Shown in pieces: positions 11,100 to 23,430 of a stretch of DNA of 64,000 bases (position 1 is the first letter of the stretch; every line of letters starts with the position of its first letter). Position numbers and translations under genes: made by a program. A model generated the notes under the pieces. It was not told the DNA's origin. It worked only from the letters and a program-made list of their open reading frames with translations, and made no database searches. The stretch is from Locusta migratoria (Eukaryota > Arthropoda > Insecta > Orthoptera > Acrididae). The stretch spans positions 977,498,721 through 977,562,720 of the forward strand of contig CM048744.1 in the NCBI GenBank assembly GCA_026315105.1, given 5' to 3'.

Positions 11100-11565
11100 C
11101 TGTGGACGACAGTCGCTAAGATGTCAGGAAATCTCATTGACGTCATCATCGACAGCCAACCTGTCTGGGCACTATCAATTCAGGAGCTTCCTTCTATGTA
11201 TTGTCGAATGAGTACCGTCGTAAACTAAAGAAAATAATGTTCTATAATATAAGAGAAACTGTGCTGAAGGTCGCAAATGGAAAATGTCTGGCCGGCAGTG
11301 ACATGTGTCACAATAATAACTAACAACTACTTGACGCAGCCTTTTGAATTTGTCACTTTAACAGATTGCAGGCATAACACCATCCTCGGATGGGACTTCC
11401 TTCAGGCATCCCAGGCTGACTGTGGAAGATCTTCTGAGCTACAAATTGATGAAGCCGTTCTGACGAATACAGGTAACATGTACATTCCTGGGACGTTGTT
11501 TGCTGTCGAGAATGTTGAGATCTTACTGTTAACAATGAGAAGAGTTCCAGTCAGCAGCTGAGATA
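11100..11565 (+). pseudogene. Gypsy element P, aspartic protease remnant
   Basis: Plus-strand frames encode NLIDVIIDSQPVWAL, then after a frameshift INSGASFYVLSNEYRRKLKK, and later RHNTILGWDFLQ (11370-11405), the order of a retropepsin: substrate strand, active site, and the ILGxDFL helix. The catalytic aspartate of the DSG/DTG box is replaced by asparagine (NSG) in this copy. With the frameshift, this makes the protease inactive. Confidence 0.7.
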
Positions 11566-12490
11566 ACCAGTTGGACAGTGCGGTACTCGGCGATTGCAAA
11601 AAGCTTATCAGTATAACAAATGTAATGTATTTGGCCTGGAAAGTCTTGTTTGTTTATAATAATAAAGTGTATGATACCACATTTCATCATGGTATCAAGC
11701 CCCAATATTCCATATTTATATTATATAAGCATTTTAGGGCGCCTCTGGCTGGTCACATTGATTTGGTCGCTTCATTACTTGGGTCTTCTAATAAACTAAA
11801 TTAATTCATTAATTAATTATTGAAAGTTGCAATGTTGAAGAATAATGAGCTTGTTAATGAAATTAATAACTAACACTATCTGATGTTTTCTATAATGTAT
11901 TGACTGTAATGTAATACTTTGCTGACCATAAAATTACATAATTACTTTAATTTAATCATTTTAAATAATGTAAACATATATTAATACTGCACTAATTGTT
12001 ATTTACTTACGATCTTTTGTATTGTTTTGTTTTGATACGAAAATCCTATCATTACATTTGTCATAATTTTGTGTATCTTTACTTGAGGCAAGACTCATTT
12101 ATGTTCCACAAATAAATTATTAAAACTGTATTTAATTATTTCTGTGTTCTAGAATGTTCTCGAAAATATAATATGTATTAATACGTGCGAACACAGTCAG
12201 TAATAAGTTTGTCTTAGTCAGTAACAAGCAGTCTTAAAGATGTACAGAATACAGCTAATATCATGTATTACTTCTATTTGTGTGCTTCATCAAGAATATA
12301 AATAAAAAATACATAAAATGAAACATGTCACGGTAGTTTCCTTGATGTCCAAGAATCTGTCGTCCTGATGTTTTCGTAATTATTTATAGGCAGGCGAGCT
12401 ACTAAAAGAACGAGATCTACCACTGAACAACCAACACAACAAGGTGATGTACACAAAATGTGTTTTTAATGTAGTATAAAAAAACTATTA
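11566..12490. other. AT-rich insert splitting element P
   Basis: Gypsy coding similarity stops near 11565 and resumes near 12490 (EIWIANFHKQSQLIPKGMC). The sequence between is AT-rich and non-coding. It contains ATATTATATAAGCATTTTAG near 11718 followed by GGGCGCCTC and AATAAACT near 11789, an arrangement like an LTR promoter and polyadenylation region. It may be a solo LTR or another insertion, but no second copy or target duplication could be identified. Confidence 0.35.
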
Positions 12491-13520
12491 TACAAAGGAA
12501 ATCTACATACCAGCGGCTATCATAAGCATTACAGGTGGTCAAGGAGAAATTTGGATAGCCAATTTTCACAAGCAATCACAACTCATTCCTAAAGGAATGT
12601 GTATTGGTACAGCCGAACCATTCCAGGATGGTGAGCTCAATGTCATCGATGAAGTCTCATGCTCTGCTGTTACTGCCGACAACATACTACAGGAAACTAC
12701 TATGGCATTGCACATAGGACCCAGTGTGATGCAGGAACAGCGTCAGCAGGTGTTTACCGTACTACACCAATTTTTAGGTGTATTCCACGCCAGGCAGGAG
12801 AAGAGCCAGGTGAAACGGTCCACTATAAAACATCGAATCAATACTGGGGATCATCCACCAAGTAGCCAACGTTTTTGTACAGTGTGTCACCAGATGAAAA
12901 ATGTGGAGAAGATGTTACACAATGACTTGACATTATTCAACCTTCAGAGAGTCACTAGTCATCTCTGGTGGTCCTTGTGAAGAAGAAGGATGGCACATGG
13001 GGTTTCTGTGTCAACTATTGGAGGCTAAACAAAATCACAAAGAAAGATGTCTACCCATTACCGTGCATTGACGACACCTTATACTCTTTGAAAGGGGCTA
13101 CAGACTTCTCAATCATGGACATGCAGACAGGTTACTGGCAAATCGAGGTTGACGAAGCTGACATGGAGAAGACTCCTTTTATTGCACGGCCTCTATGAAT
13201 TCAAAGTCATGCTGTTTGGACTATGTGATGCCCCAGCCACATTCAAATGCATTACGGACAACTTGCTTCGACACCTTAAATGGACGACATGTCTTTGTTA
13301 TCTAGATGACATTGTCGTTTTCTCAAGGACATTTGCAGATCATCTAAACTGCCTGCCAACTGTATTTAAGTGTGTTCAGACAGCAGGACTCAATCTCAAC
13401 CCAAAGAAGTGCCTCTTCGTCACCAAAGAGATAAAAGTCTTGGGGAACCTAGAGAACGGAGATGGTTTTCGTCCTGATCCAGATAAAGTAAGGGCAGTCA
13501 CAGAATTTCCAACTCCCTAG
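12491..13520 (+). pseudogene. Gypsy element P, reverse transcriptase
   Basis: Frame 12597-12980 covers the pre-RT linker. 12968-13198 carries VKKKDGTWGFCVNYWRLNK and FSIMDMQTGYWQIEV (motif A aspartate). 13149-13520 carries LFGLCDAPATF and CYLDDIVVFSRT, with the catalytic YLDD box at 13299-13310, and ends TEFPTP before TAG. Two frameshifts (near 12970 and 13170) and terminal stops break the polyprotein. Motif spacing is that of a Ty3/Gypsy reverse transcriptase. Confidence 0.88.
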
Positions 13521-14255
13521 CACATCCGTGATGTGAGAAGTTTCCTCGGGTTGTGTTCATACTACCATCTTTTCATAAAAGGTTTTTGTAACAAGGCACA
13601 TTCATTGCAAGAACTTCTGCAGGGAGACGCCAAGTTTTACTGGGATGAGATGAAAGAACGAGCTTTCCAGGTATTTAAGGAGGCTCTAACTTCCACACCA
13701 GTTCTAGCCTTATACAACGAGAATGCGGAAATTGAACTTCACACAGCTAGCGGTTATGGGATTGGTGCAGTGCTTGTTCAAGTCCAGGAAGGTACTGAAG
13801 AGGTGATAGTCAGTACATCAAGAGTTCTATCAAAGTCTGAGATAAACTACTCTACAACTGAGAAGGAATGTCTTGCTGTTATCTGGGCTATCAACAAGTT
13901 CCGGCCATATTTATTCGGTAAACCATTCACTGTTGTGACAGACCACCATTCTTTATGATGGCTGACCAATTTGAAGAATCCATCAGGTCGACTAGCAAGT
14001 TGGGCACTAAGACTCAAAGACTACAATGTCACAGTGGTATTCAAAAACGGGCGCAAATACAAGGATGCCGACTGCCTTTCAAGGAATCCATTAGCCGAAC
14101 ACAAGACCATGGATGAAATTTCAGCCCTCACTGAGTTAGGTGACATTACAGCTGAACATAGGGAAGATCCGGCATTAATACAAACCATAGAGGACTTGGA
14201 GAAAGAACATCCGACCAAAGGAGAGTTTCAACTTATAAATGGGACATTGTATTAG
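13521..14255 (+). pseudogene. Gypsy element P, RNase H
   Basis: 13533-13958 contains RSFLGLCSYYHLFIKGF (connection), then IELHTASGYGIGAVLVQ, STTEKECLAVIWAINKFRPY and FTVVTDHHSL. The usual first catalytic aspartate (HTDASG in the family) is deleted, leaving HTASG. The glutamate and second aspartate remain. A TGA at 13956-13958 splits it from 13971-14255, which continues LASWALRLKDYNV and YKDADCLSRNPL, the end of the RNase H region before integrase. Confidence 0.85.
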
Positions 14256-15345
14256 AGCAACTATGATCCATTGGGCCCCAAATGACTACTGGTTGTGGCA
14301 GCTCATCTCCAGCCAACTATTCTCAAGTATTTCCATGATTCTCCAATATCCAGTCATTTGGGATTCGTGAAGACACTAGACAGAATCAGACACACGTATT
14401 ACTGGCAAGGTCTCTACTGATCTGTCAAGCACTATGTGAGTCACTGTAAGGAGTGCCAGTGACAGAAGCATGTGCCGCAATTACCTCCAGGTCATCTGGT
14501 ACCAATTCCACCTGCAGCAGCTCCATTCCACCAGATTGGAATTGACTTTTTAGGTAGGTTCCCGAAGTCGACAGCCAGTAACCAATGGATAATAGTCTGC
14601 ACTGAATACCTCACACGCTACACTGTCACAAAACCTTTACCAACTGCAGAAGCCCCAGAGATTGCAAAATTCCTAGTAGAAGACATTATTTTGAATTACG
14701 GTCCACCACGTGCGACGATATCTGATCGAGTAAAAGTATTCATGTCAAAACTAGTATCAGAGGTAAAGTCACATTGCAACATTGTCCACAGAATAACAAC
14801 TGCCTACCATCCTAGGGACAAATGGTCTTACGGAATGTTTTAACAAGGCGTTAGCAGATATGTTAAACAGAAGGATTGGGATACAATACTGCCAGTTGTG
14901 ACATTTGCTTATAATACTGCAAGGCAAGACACCATAGGCTTCATGCGGTTTTTCCTGCTCCATAATAGTGAGGCTGAGATGACAATGGGATACACTGTTT
15001 CTGTTTCAACCGGATGATACTCAGGATGACTATGTGAAGCAGCTCATCACCAGGGTCGAAGAAGCAAGGCAGCTGGCTTGCATATGGACACTGGACGTGC
15101 AGGGAAAGGACCGCCAACGATATAACGACAGGCACTGACCTGTTGTGTATAGCCCAGGAGATCTGGTATGGATATTTACCCCTGTACAGAAAGGTGGGCT
15201 ATTGGAGAAGTTACTGAATCAATACTTTGGTCCGTATCGTGTTATACACCGCCTGTCAGGCATCACATATGAAGTCGAGGATTATGAACCGGCCTGAAAA
15301 CAGATCCTAGAATTTATGCTGTTGAAAGGTGTTAAAAAACCACAA
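14256..15345 (+). pseudogene. Gypsy element P, integrase
   Basis: Following stops, frames encode SHCKECQ (end of the zinc-binding region), then 14472-14843 IGIDFLGRFPKS (first catalytic aspartate), NYGPPRATISDRVKVF (second) and ITTAYHP, where the glutamate region is frameshifted. The C-terminal part includes YSPGDLVWIFTP and YFGPYRVI near 15222, a GPY/F module, then YEVEDYEPA. Decay ends the element near 15345. No 3' LTR or polypurine tract was found next to it, so this end may be truncated. Confidence 0.8.
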
Positions 15346-17006
15346 CTTCCAATGTGTAGACCAGTGTTCACATTCTTCCACATTACTGTCAAAAATTTTA
15401 TTTATTCAAGGGACTACAGTATTACTTGAACACTCTATTTTCAATCCCTGTTCACCTCGCTGCTATGCTCTCCTAATACTTTTGTCACACTTTTAATAAT
15501 AATAATAATGATGATGATTTCTGATGTATAAGTCGAAATAAATATTATTCTTTTGTTTTTTCCATTACTTATGCAACACTACTGCATGTGCTCACTTGTA
15601 TCTTTTTAGTTGCTGATTGATGGCTGCTCTGAATAATGCTGTAACATCTTCCATATATTTCATCAAAATTTTATTTTCTCTCTAAAGTTTTCATACATTT
15701 ATGCCCCCTTTGTACCGATGCTTCTTGTCCTTGTCAAAGGACATAAAATGATGCACACAGAGGTTATGATTCAAAATTTGTGTGTTTTGGTTTGCCATAA
15801 TTTTCTTGTACAATGTGGAGGACCTGCAAAACTGTGCCTGTTTCCCAACTGTGTTCCTTGGATTTCTCTCTGTATGCAGTTATTTGTGGTCATAAACAGG
15901 AGCAATATTGACTCTAGCTACTAACATACACCTGAACTTGACAGCTGTCCAGGTGAGAACTGTTTATGAAAACCTGAGTAGGATACTTTATACATTTGAA
16001 TAACTTATCTCAAAGGATGGCAGATAATAAGTGAAGTGTCATTAAATTTCAGTTTTCTTTCTTTATAATGAAGTTATATTCAGTTTCTGGTTTCTTTCTT
16101 CATATAATTTCACTGTCCTTGAGCATTAAGGCACTGCGAAGACAAAACATAAATAACCTTGTCCACAGAAGGTGAAAATGTTTTATTGCTTTTGCCCCCT
16201 ACCAAAATCAGTAGTTGTCCTCAATTTGTTCAGAAACTGTGCGCAGGGTGTGTTTCACAACTTAGCCTATATTCTACTTAAATTATTTGCTTGCTCATGA
16301 ACATCTTTTCTTGGAATGGAGGAGTTGGAGGGAAATTTAATTTGATATAAACAGCATGTCACACTACACATTCCTGAAAAGAAGTATGGAAATATTCTGA
16401 ATATACATGTGACAGACAACAAAGTGATTTTTCTTAGTGGTTTCTTAGAATTATACATAATTCATTATAAATTTGTAAAAAATCTTTAACAAACAGCTAG
16501 TTCCTGATCATCAAAGCCTCAGGAAATGTGGAAAAGTTGCTGACAAGTAACAAAGCATTTCGTTGAGCCAATAGCAGCAATTATACAACAATACCACAGA
16601 CATTTCAGTTAACAACACCCCCCAGACTTATACAGAACTTGACTGTCACGGTGCCTGTAGCAAATCAGTAGTAAATAGTCTGATGGATCGGCTACTGACA
16701 GAAGTCAACACTTTTAACTTCACGAGAAGACACACAGTTCAGTTTGTTTCTATTCTTTTCATTATTGTAGATAGATTGTTTAGTATTTTATCATGTGCTA
16801 AGTTTTACAGTGTAATTATGAAATAATTGTCCCTTGAAATATGTTGTTTAATTGTGTGAAAGACAGAAATATGTTTGAATTGTACCAATTATTACTGTAA
16901 TCATCCATATTTGTCTTATGTACTTCAAACACTTATATTTCCTGCTACAAATTATTAACAGTTAAGTGATAAGATACTACAATGAATTATTTTCATTTGA
17001 TGTTAG
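15346..17006. other. Intron 1 distal part, no gene seen
   Basis: AT-rich intronic DNA. A short run of AATAATAATAATGATGATGAT occurs near 15500. No coding motif recognised. The intron ends with the acceptor TTGATGTTAG at 16997-17006. Confidence 0.55.
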
Positions 17007-17158
17007 GGCCCGAAAGAAAATCAAGAATACTTGATGAGGAAGCAAATAAAATAACTGCTTACCATGAAGGTGGTCATGCTATTGTTGCTTTTTATACAAA
17101 AGATTCACCTCCACTGCATAAAGTGACCATTAGACACCGTGGTTCATCACTTGGTCAT
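17007..17158 (+). CDS. YME1L: i-AAA protease (YME1L-like), exon with HExxH zinc site
   Basis: Second visible exon. The G carried over from the previous exon plus GG makes glycine, so the junction reads MG|PERKSR, in frame. The exon encodes DEEANKITAYHEGGHAIVAF and then YTKDSPPLHKVTIRHRGSSLGH. HEGGH at 17063-17077 is the HExxH motif: two histidine zinc ligands and the catalytic glutamate of the M41 protease domain. It ends in phase 0 at a GTAAGT donor (17159). The motif is intact and the 51 codons (with the shared one) align without gaps to the family pattern as I know it. The peptidase domain faces the intermembrane space in i-AAA proteases. Confidence 0.92.
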
Positions 17159-17395
17159 GTAAGTTTAGTTGTGTTTCCAATTCAAGAAATTATGTTTTAA
17201 AATTTTGATTGTAGTGCAAAATAGTCAACTTAAAACACTCTATTAAGTTAAGAAAGTTAAAATTTACATACCCTTTGTTTGTCATACCACATAAACAAGA
17301 TTTTAATATAAAGTATTTCAACATGTTAACTTTTTGTTTAGAAAGTATTTTATACATGTATGTATGTTATATGTCTGTGTAAATACTTTGTTTAG

Positions 17396-17542
17396 ACTGC
17401 ATGTATACCAGAAAAAGAGAGTTATCATGTTACAAAGTCCCAGCTCTTGGCTATGTTGGATATGATGATGGGTGGTCGAGCAGCTGAAGAACTTATCTTT
17501 GGTCCTGATAAAATAACTTCAGGAGCCTCAAGTGACTTAAAG
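17396..17542 (+). CDS. YME1L: i-AAA protease (YME1L-like), exon with third zinc ligand
   Basis: Third visible exon, 49 codons, phase 0 at both ends, between a TTTAG acceptor (17391-17395) and a GTATTA donor (17543). It encodes TACIPEKESYHVTKSQLLAM, then MMMGGRAAEELIFGPDKITS and GASSDLK. The GGRAAEELIFG helix and the GASSD loop are family signatures. The aspartate of SSD (17534-17536) corresponds to the third zinc ligand known from bacterial FtsH structures. The preceding intron is only 237 bp, in contrast to 12-23 kb for its neighbours. Confidence 0.92.
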
Positions 17543-17932
17543 GTATTAATAATTTCATTAAAACTATAATTACAAAATAATGGCAAACCATTACTCATTA
17601 AATGAATGAGCAGTCTTGTGTTGTACTGCTAAACACTTTGTACAGTTAATGTCATCAAAATATGATACAGCTACAAATTAAAGTGGTTAAGAGGAAAAGT
17701 TCAGTGTCATAATTCTTAACTGACCACAACACAAGCGAAAACACGATCTCCATCTATTGCATGTAAATTCAAGCTTATGCCAGAAAGGAACATTTCATAT
17801 GGGAATTTAGCTGTACACTAAACTACCAGTGCATATTAAAAGCATTGAGAACATTAACTTATTCCAGACATCAGGCAGGGCATATCTGCTGCGTCACCGT
17901 TTTTACTCTGTTAATGAGTACATGGAAGTGAC

Positions 17933-18036
17933 CTAAAATTTCCATTGTTTTTCTTATAATGTACAATATCCTTATTATGTACAATGTACTTAAATCTAAA
18001 ATTTACATTGTTTTTATTATAATGTACAATGTGCTT
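17933..18036. repeat. 63-bp imperfect tandem duplication
   Basis: CTAAAATTTCCATTGTTTTT at 17933 is repeated as CTAAAATTTACATTGTTTTT at 17996, each followed by a TATAATGTACAAT stretch. It lies in otherwise featureless AT-rich intron 3 sequence (17543-18260), where I see no gene. Confidence 0.6.
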
Positions 18037-18266
18037 GAACTATGTGAGTATTCTGAGTCTTATTTTAAAATCAGGTTGAAAAATCATTCAAAGTATTCCA
18101 TAATGATATGATGTACCTACTCTATTGTATATATACTGTAAAATAATATAATAGGAATTTTCTTTTTATGAGTTGTGTAACCTTATGTACAATGTTGAAC
18201 ATTGTTACTGTTTTACCTAGATCACTTTTTTATCTACCACAATTACCAGTTTTGACAGATCTATAA

Positions 18267-18439
18267 ATGGAGAAGATCAGACTTAGGCAAAAACATGGAC
18301 TACAATTAAGATTGCATATTGGAACATGGAATGTAAGGACACTATTTCAGGCTGGTGCAGCTCAGAGTATAGTCAGAGAAGTGGAAAAATACAAATTGGA
18401 CCTAGTAGACTTACAGAAGACAAGGTGGTCAGAAACAGG
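18267..18439 (+). pseudogene. RTE-type LINE copy A, endonuclease N-terminus
   Basis: Plus-strand frame with IGTWNVRTLFQAG, then YKLDLVDLQKTRWSETG: the N-terminal start of an APE-type endonuclease (the WN of strand 1 is conserved). The element is cut at AGAAACAGG (18439) by insertion of copy B, and its continuation is at 23431-23847. Copy A is therefore the oldest layer of a nested stack. Confidence 0.8.
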
Positions 18440-21089
18440 TTGTTGTTGTTGTTATTGTGGTCTTCAGTCCGCAGACTAGTTTGACGCAGTTCTCCATGCT
18501 ACCTTGTCCTGTTGAAGTCGCTTCATCTGAGAATAATTATGGCAACCTACATCATTGTGAATCTGCTTACTGTATTCGTCATGCAGTCCCCCTCTATGAT
18601 TTTTTCCCCACACACTTCTAATGCTAAGTTGCCAAATTCATGATGTCTCGTAATATGTCCCACCAATCTATCCCTTCTCTTAATCAGGATATGCCAATTC
18701 GGTTAAGCACCTCCTCATTAATTACGTGATCTGCCCATTTAATTTTCATCATTCGTCTGTAGCATCACATTTCGAAAGTTTCTATCATCTTTGTGCCTGA
18801 ACTCCTTATCGTCCACGTTTCACTCCCATACAATGCTGCACTCCAGACAAATGCTTTCAGAAAGGACTTCCTAACCTTTAAATTAATATTGGATGTTAAC
18901 AAGTTCCGCTTATTCAGAAACACTTTTCTTCCCATAGCCATTCTTCATTTTATATTTTCTTTACTTTGGCCATCAGAAGTTATTTTGCTACCCAAATAAG
19001 AAAACTCATTTACTACTTTTATTGTCTCCTTACCGAATCTTATTCCTTCAGCATCGCCTGATTTTCTAATGCTACATTCCATTATCCTTGTTTTACTCTT
19101 GTTAATTTTCATCTTATACCCTCCATTCAAGACACTGTGCATTCCATTCAATTGCTATTCCAGATCCTTTGTGGTCTCTACCAGAATTACTATGTCATCG
19201 GCAAATCACAAAGTTTTTATTTCTTCTCCCTGAACATTAATTCCCTCTCCAAATTTCTCCTTGCATTCCTCCACTGTTTGCTCAATGTACAGATTGAACA
19301 ACATTGAGAAAAGGCTACAACCCTGCCTCAATCCCTTCCCAACCTCTGCGTCCCTTTCATGCCCTTCGACTCTAATAACTGCTGTCTGGTTTTTGTATAG
19401 GTTGTATATAACTCTTTGTGTTCCTATATTTTACCCATGCTACCTTCAGAATTTGAAAGAGTGTGTTCCAGTCGACAGTGTCAAAAACTTTTTCCAAATC
19501 TACAAATCCTAAAAATGTAGGTTTGCCTTTCCTTTGCCTATCTTCTAAGATAAGTTGTAATGTGAGTATTGCCTCCTGTGTTCCTACATTTCTCCTAAAT
19601 CCAAACTGATCATACCCAAGGTCATATTCCACAAGCTTTTCCATTCGTCTGTCAATAATTCGTGTTAGTATTTTGCAACCATGACTTATTAAACTGATAT
19701 TTCTGTAATTTTCACATTTTCTGTACTTGATTTCTTAGGAATTGGAATTACAATATTCTTCTTGAAGCCAGAAGGTATTCCTCCTGTCTCATACATCTTG
19801 TATACCAGGTGCAACAATCTCTTCATGACTGGCTCTCCTAACGATATCAGTAGTTCAGACAGAATATCATCTACTCCTAGAGCCTTGTTTCAACTCAGGT
19901 CTTTCAGTACTCTGTAAAATTCTTCTCATAGTATCATATCTCCTATCTCATCTTCCTCCACTTTGTCTTACTTTTCTAGAATACTGCCTTCAAGTTAATT
20001 TCCTTTGTATAGGTGCTCTATATATTCACCGCAAAAACGTGGCGACGAGTTGCGACAGGCACAAACAAAAGACAAACACATACAACACTTTTCGCTATCG
20101 GCCATGGCCTTCTCCAGAAAATATTTTTTGAAGAAGGCCGTGGACAATAGCTGAAAGTGTTGTATGTGTGTGTCTTTTGTATATGCCTGTCGCAGCTCGT
20201 CGCCACATCTTTGCGGTGAGTTGTAAACTGTCCTCACTATATTATTAATTCCACCCTGGACTTTCCATTATTATATTTTGCTCTTTATATTCCTTCCAGA
20301 GTTCAGCTTTCCCCTCTTTGCTTAGTACTATTTTCCCCCTGTTTCAGCCAATCCTTGCCTAATCGTCCCTTTGAAACTCTCAACCACCTCTGGATCCTTC
20401 AGTTTGTCCAAGCTCCATCTCCTAACTTTTCTACCTTTTTGCAGTCTCTTAAGTTTTAATCTACAGTTCATAACCAATAAGTTATGGTCAGAGTCTATAT
20501 CTGCCCCTGGATATATCTTACAGTTTAAAACCTGGTTTCTAAATCTATTCCTTACCATTATAAAGTTAATCTGGTACCTTCCAGTGTCTCCTGGTCTCTT
20601 CAACGTATACAGCCTTCTTTCATGCTGATTAAACTAAGTGTTGGTGATCATTAAATTGTGCTCTACACAAATTTCTACAAAGTGATCTCCTCTTTCATTC
20701 CTTTTTCCCAGTCCGTATTCATTATCTTCTCTTCCCTTTCCTACTATCAAGTTTCAGTCCCCCATCACAATCAAGTTTTTGTCTCCCCTAACTTTTCTCA
20801 ATAATTTTTTTTATCTCCTCATACATTTCTTCGATATCCTCATCATTGGCTCAGCTAGTTGCCATATAAACTTCCACTACTGTGGTTGGTGTTGGTTTTG
20901 TGTCTATCTTTGCTAAGGTAATGCATTCACTATGCTGTTCATAGTAACTTACCCACATTCCTATTTTCTTATTCATTATCAGACCTACTCCTGCATTACT
21001 ACCAACTGATTTTGTATTTGTAACCCTGTACTCACCTAACCAGAAATCCTGTTCATCCTGTTCCGCAAGACTGGCAATCATTTACTGAA
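18440..21089 (-). pseudogene. RTE-type LINE copy B, 3' main part, decayed
   Basis: Minus-strand element whose 3' tail abuts copy A at 18440 (plus strand TTGTTGTTGTTATTGTGGTC, that is GACCACAAT and an ACAACAACA tail). Moving 5' (rightward), I find the C-terminal region (19151-18945, MECSIRKSGDAEGIRFG), reverse transcriptase (19644-19372, DQFGFRRNVGTQEAILTLQ and VDLEKVFDTVDWN), a pre-RT segment (20603-20328, DSDHNLLVMNCRLKLKRL) and endonuclease (21081-20851, EQDFWLGEYRVTNTKSVG). Many frameshifts and stops are present. A fold-back sequence sits inside at 20022-20275. Element C interrupts it at 21090, and its 5' end resumes at 22895-23430. Confidence 0.85.
20022..20275. repeat. Fold-back (inverted-repeat) insertion inside copy B
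   Basis: Left arm 20025-20113 (CACCGCAAAAACGTGGCGAC onward) is the inverted complement, with mismatches, of right arm 20131-20219 (ending GCCACATCTTTGCGGTG). A 17-base AT-rich centre separates them. RTE similarity is lost here and resumes outside. One arm plus its outer flank (GGACAGTTTACAACTCACCGC) recurs at 39223-39340 beside a Penelope fragment, so these arms are probably Penelope terminal sequence. Confidence 0.75.
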
Positions 21090-22894
21090 ACTCGCAACCT
21101 AGCGTGGACTTCAATGCGAGAAGCCTATAGTAGTTTCCACAACGAAATCCTGTCTCGTAATCTTGCAGAAAATCCAAAGAAATTCTGGTCATATGTGAAG
21201 TACACTAGCGGCAAAACACAAACAATACCTTCACTACGCGATAGCAATGGTAATATTACCGACGACAGTACTGCTAAGGCAGAATTACTAAACACAGCTT
21301 TCCGAAATTCTTTCACCAAAGAAGACGAAGTGAACACTCCAGTATTCAATCCAAGAACAGCTGCCAGCATGCGAAACTTAGAAGTAGATGTTCCTGGAGT
21401 AGTAAAACAACTTAAGTCACTAAACAAAAATAAATCTTCCGGGCCAGATTGTATACCAACTAGATTCCTCTCAGAGTATGCTGATGCAATAGCTCCGTAC
21501 TTAGCTATAATTTGCAACCGATCACTCAGCGAAAGATCCGTACCCATAGACTGGAAAGTTGCCCAAGTTACTCCAATATTCAAGAAAGGCAATAGGAGTG
21601 ATCCCCAAAATTACAGGCCTATCTCATTGACGTCGATTTGCAGTAGGATTTTGGAACATATACTTTGTTCGAATATTATGAACTACCTCGAAGAGAACGA
21701 CCTATTAACCAATAGTCAGCACGGATTCAGAAAGTATTGCTCTTGCGAGTCACAGCTTGCCCTTTACTCACATGAAGTGTTAAGTGCCATCGACAAGGGA
21801 TCTCAAATCGATTCCATATTTCTGGATTTCCGGAAGGCTTTTGATACTGTACCCCACAAGCGGCTTCTAATGAAATTGCGTGCTTATGGAATATCTCCCC
21901 AATTGTGCGATTGGATTCACGATTTCCTATCAGAAAGGACACAGTTCGTTGTAATTGACGGTAAGTCATCGAGTAAAATAGAAGTGATATCTGGCGTTCC
22001 ACAGGGAAGCGTTATAGGTCCCCTACTCTTCCTCGTGTTTATAAACGATCTAGTAGATAATCTGAATAGCTCCCTTAGACTGTTCGCGGATGATGCTGTC
22101 GTTTATCGGTCAGTGAAGTCAACAGAGGATCAAAAGCAACTGCAAAGCGATTTAGACAAAATTTCTACTTGGTGCGAAAATTGGCAATTGACACTAAATA
22201 AAGAAAAGTGTGAAGTAATACACATGACCACTAAAAGAAATCCGCTGAACTTCAGTTACGCGATAAATCAGTCAAACCTTAAGGTCGTAAATTCTACCAA
22301 ATACCTAGGAGTTACAATTATGAACAACTTTGACTCGAGAGAACACATAGAAAATATTGTGGGGAAGGCGAACCAAAAGTTACGTTTCATAGGCAGAACG
22401 CTTAGAAGATGCACCAGCTCCAAAAGAGACTGCCTACATCACACTTGTGCGTCCTCTCTTGGAGTACTGTTGCCCTTTGTAGGACCCTCACCAGGTGGGA
22501 CTGACGGAAGATATTGAGAAGGTTCAGAGAAGGGCAGCTCGTTTTGTTTTATCACGTTACGGGGGGAAAGCGTCACGGAAATGTTGCACAAATTGGGGTG
22601 GAAATCATTAAAAGAAAGACGTTATTCATTACGGCGTGGTCTGTTTGCGAAGTTTCAATCACCGACTTTTAGTTCTGAATGTGAAAATATTTTGCTAGCA
22701 CCCACCTACTTAGGGAGACATGACAATCCCAATAAAATAAGAGAAATCAGATCGAAAACGGAACGATTTAGGTGTTCTTTCTTCCCGCGTGCTATTAGAG
22801 AATGGAATGGTAGAGAAAAGTTATGAAAGTGGTTAATGAACCCTCTGCCAGGCACTTAAATGTGATTTGCAGAGTATCTATGTAGATGTAGATG
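21090..22894 (+). pseudogene. LINE copy C, near-intact reverse transcriptase
   Basis: 21114-22517 is a single open frame of 467 codons: PKKFWSYVKYTSG, the fingers block VTPIFKKGNRSDPQNYRPIS, NSQHGFRKYCSCESQL, LDFRKAFDTVPHKRLL (motif A), GVPQGSVIGPLLFLVFINDL (motif B) and LRLFADDAVVYRS (catalytic FADD box), then NKEKCEVIHMT and KYLGVTI. A frameshift near 22450 and stops at 22515 separate the C-terminal part (22581-22826, ending FFPRAIREWN). The 3' end is GCAGAGTATCTATGTAGATG plus TAGATG repeats. It is 5'-truncated, with no endonuclease. Likely 8-bp target duplication: TTACTGAA (21082) and TCACTGAA (22895), one mismatch. Clade not assigned; it resembles the CR1/jockey side of the LINE tree. Confidence 0.88.
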
Positions 22895-23430
22895 TCACTG
22901 AATGTCACTAATCCCTACCATATCTAACTTTTACCGATCCATTTCTCGTTTCAAATTTTCTAACTTACCTGTGTGATTGAGGGTTAGAACATTCCACGCT
23001 CCAATCTATAGAATGCATGTTTTGTTTTTCTTTATGACAACATCCTCCTGAGCTGTTCCCACCTAGAGATCCGAATGGGGGACTATTTTACCTCCAGAAT
23101 ATTTTACCCAAGAAGACATCATTATTTATTCGTATAATACCGCTGTATGTCCTTGGGAAAATTAACAACTGTAGTTTCCCCTTGCTTTCAGCCGTATGCA
23201 GTGACTGCATGGCAAAGCCATGATAGCTGATGTTACAAGGCCAGCTTAGTCAATCATCCAGACTGTTGCCCCTGTAACTACTGAAAAGGCTGCTGCCCCT
23301 CTTCAGGAACCACATGTGTGTCTGGCCTCTCCACAGATACCTCTCCACTGTGGTTGCACCTATGGTATGGCTATCTGCATCGTTGAAGCCCACAAGCCAC
23401 CCTTCCTCGGCAATGTCTGTGGTTCATAGG
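22895..23430 (-). pseudogene. RTE-type LINE copy B, 5' end
   Basis: Continuation of copy B on the far side of element C: its 5' leader and first endonuclease codons on the minus strand (TGGAATGTTCTAACCCTCAA near 22995). The same leader occurs on the plus strand at 62562-63290. The 5' boundary at 23430 is set by GGTGGCAGAAACAGG (23431-23445), which repeats GGTGGTCAGAAACAGG at 18424-18439. This 15-16 bp target duplication brackets copy B with C inside it. Confidence 0.8.
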
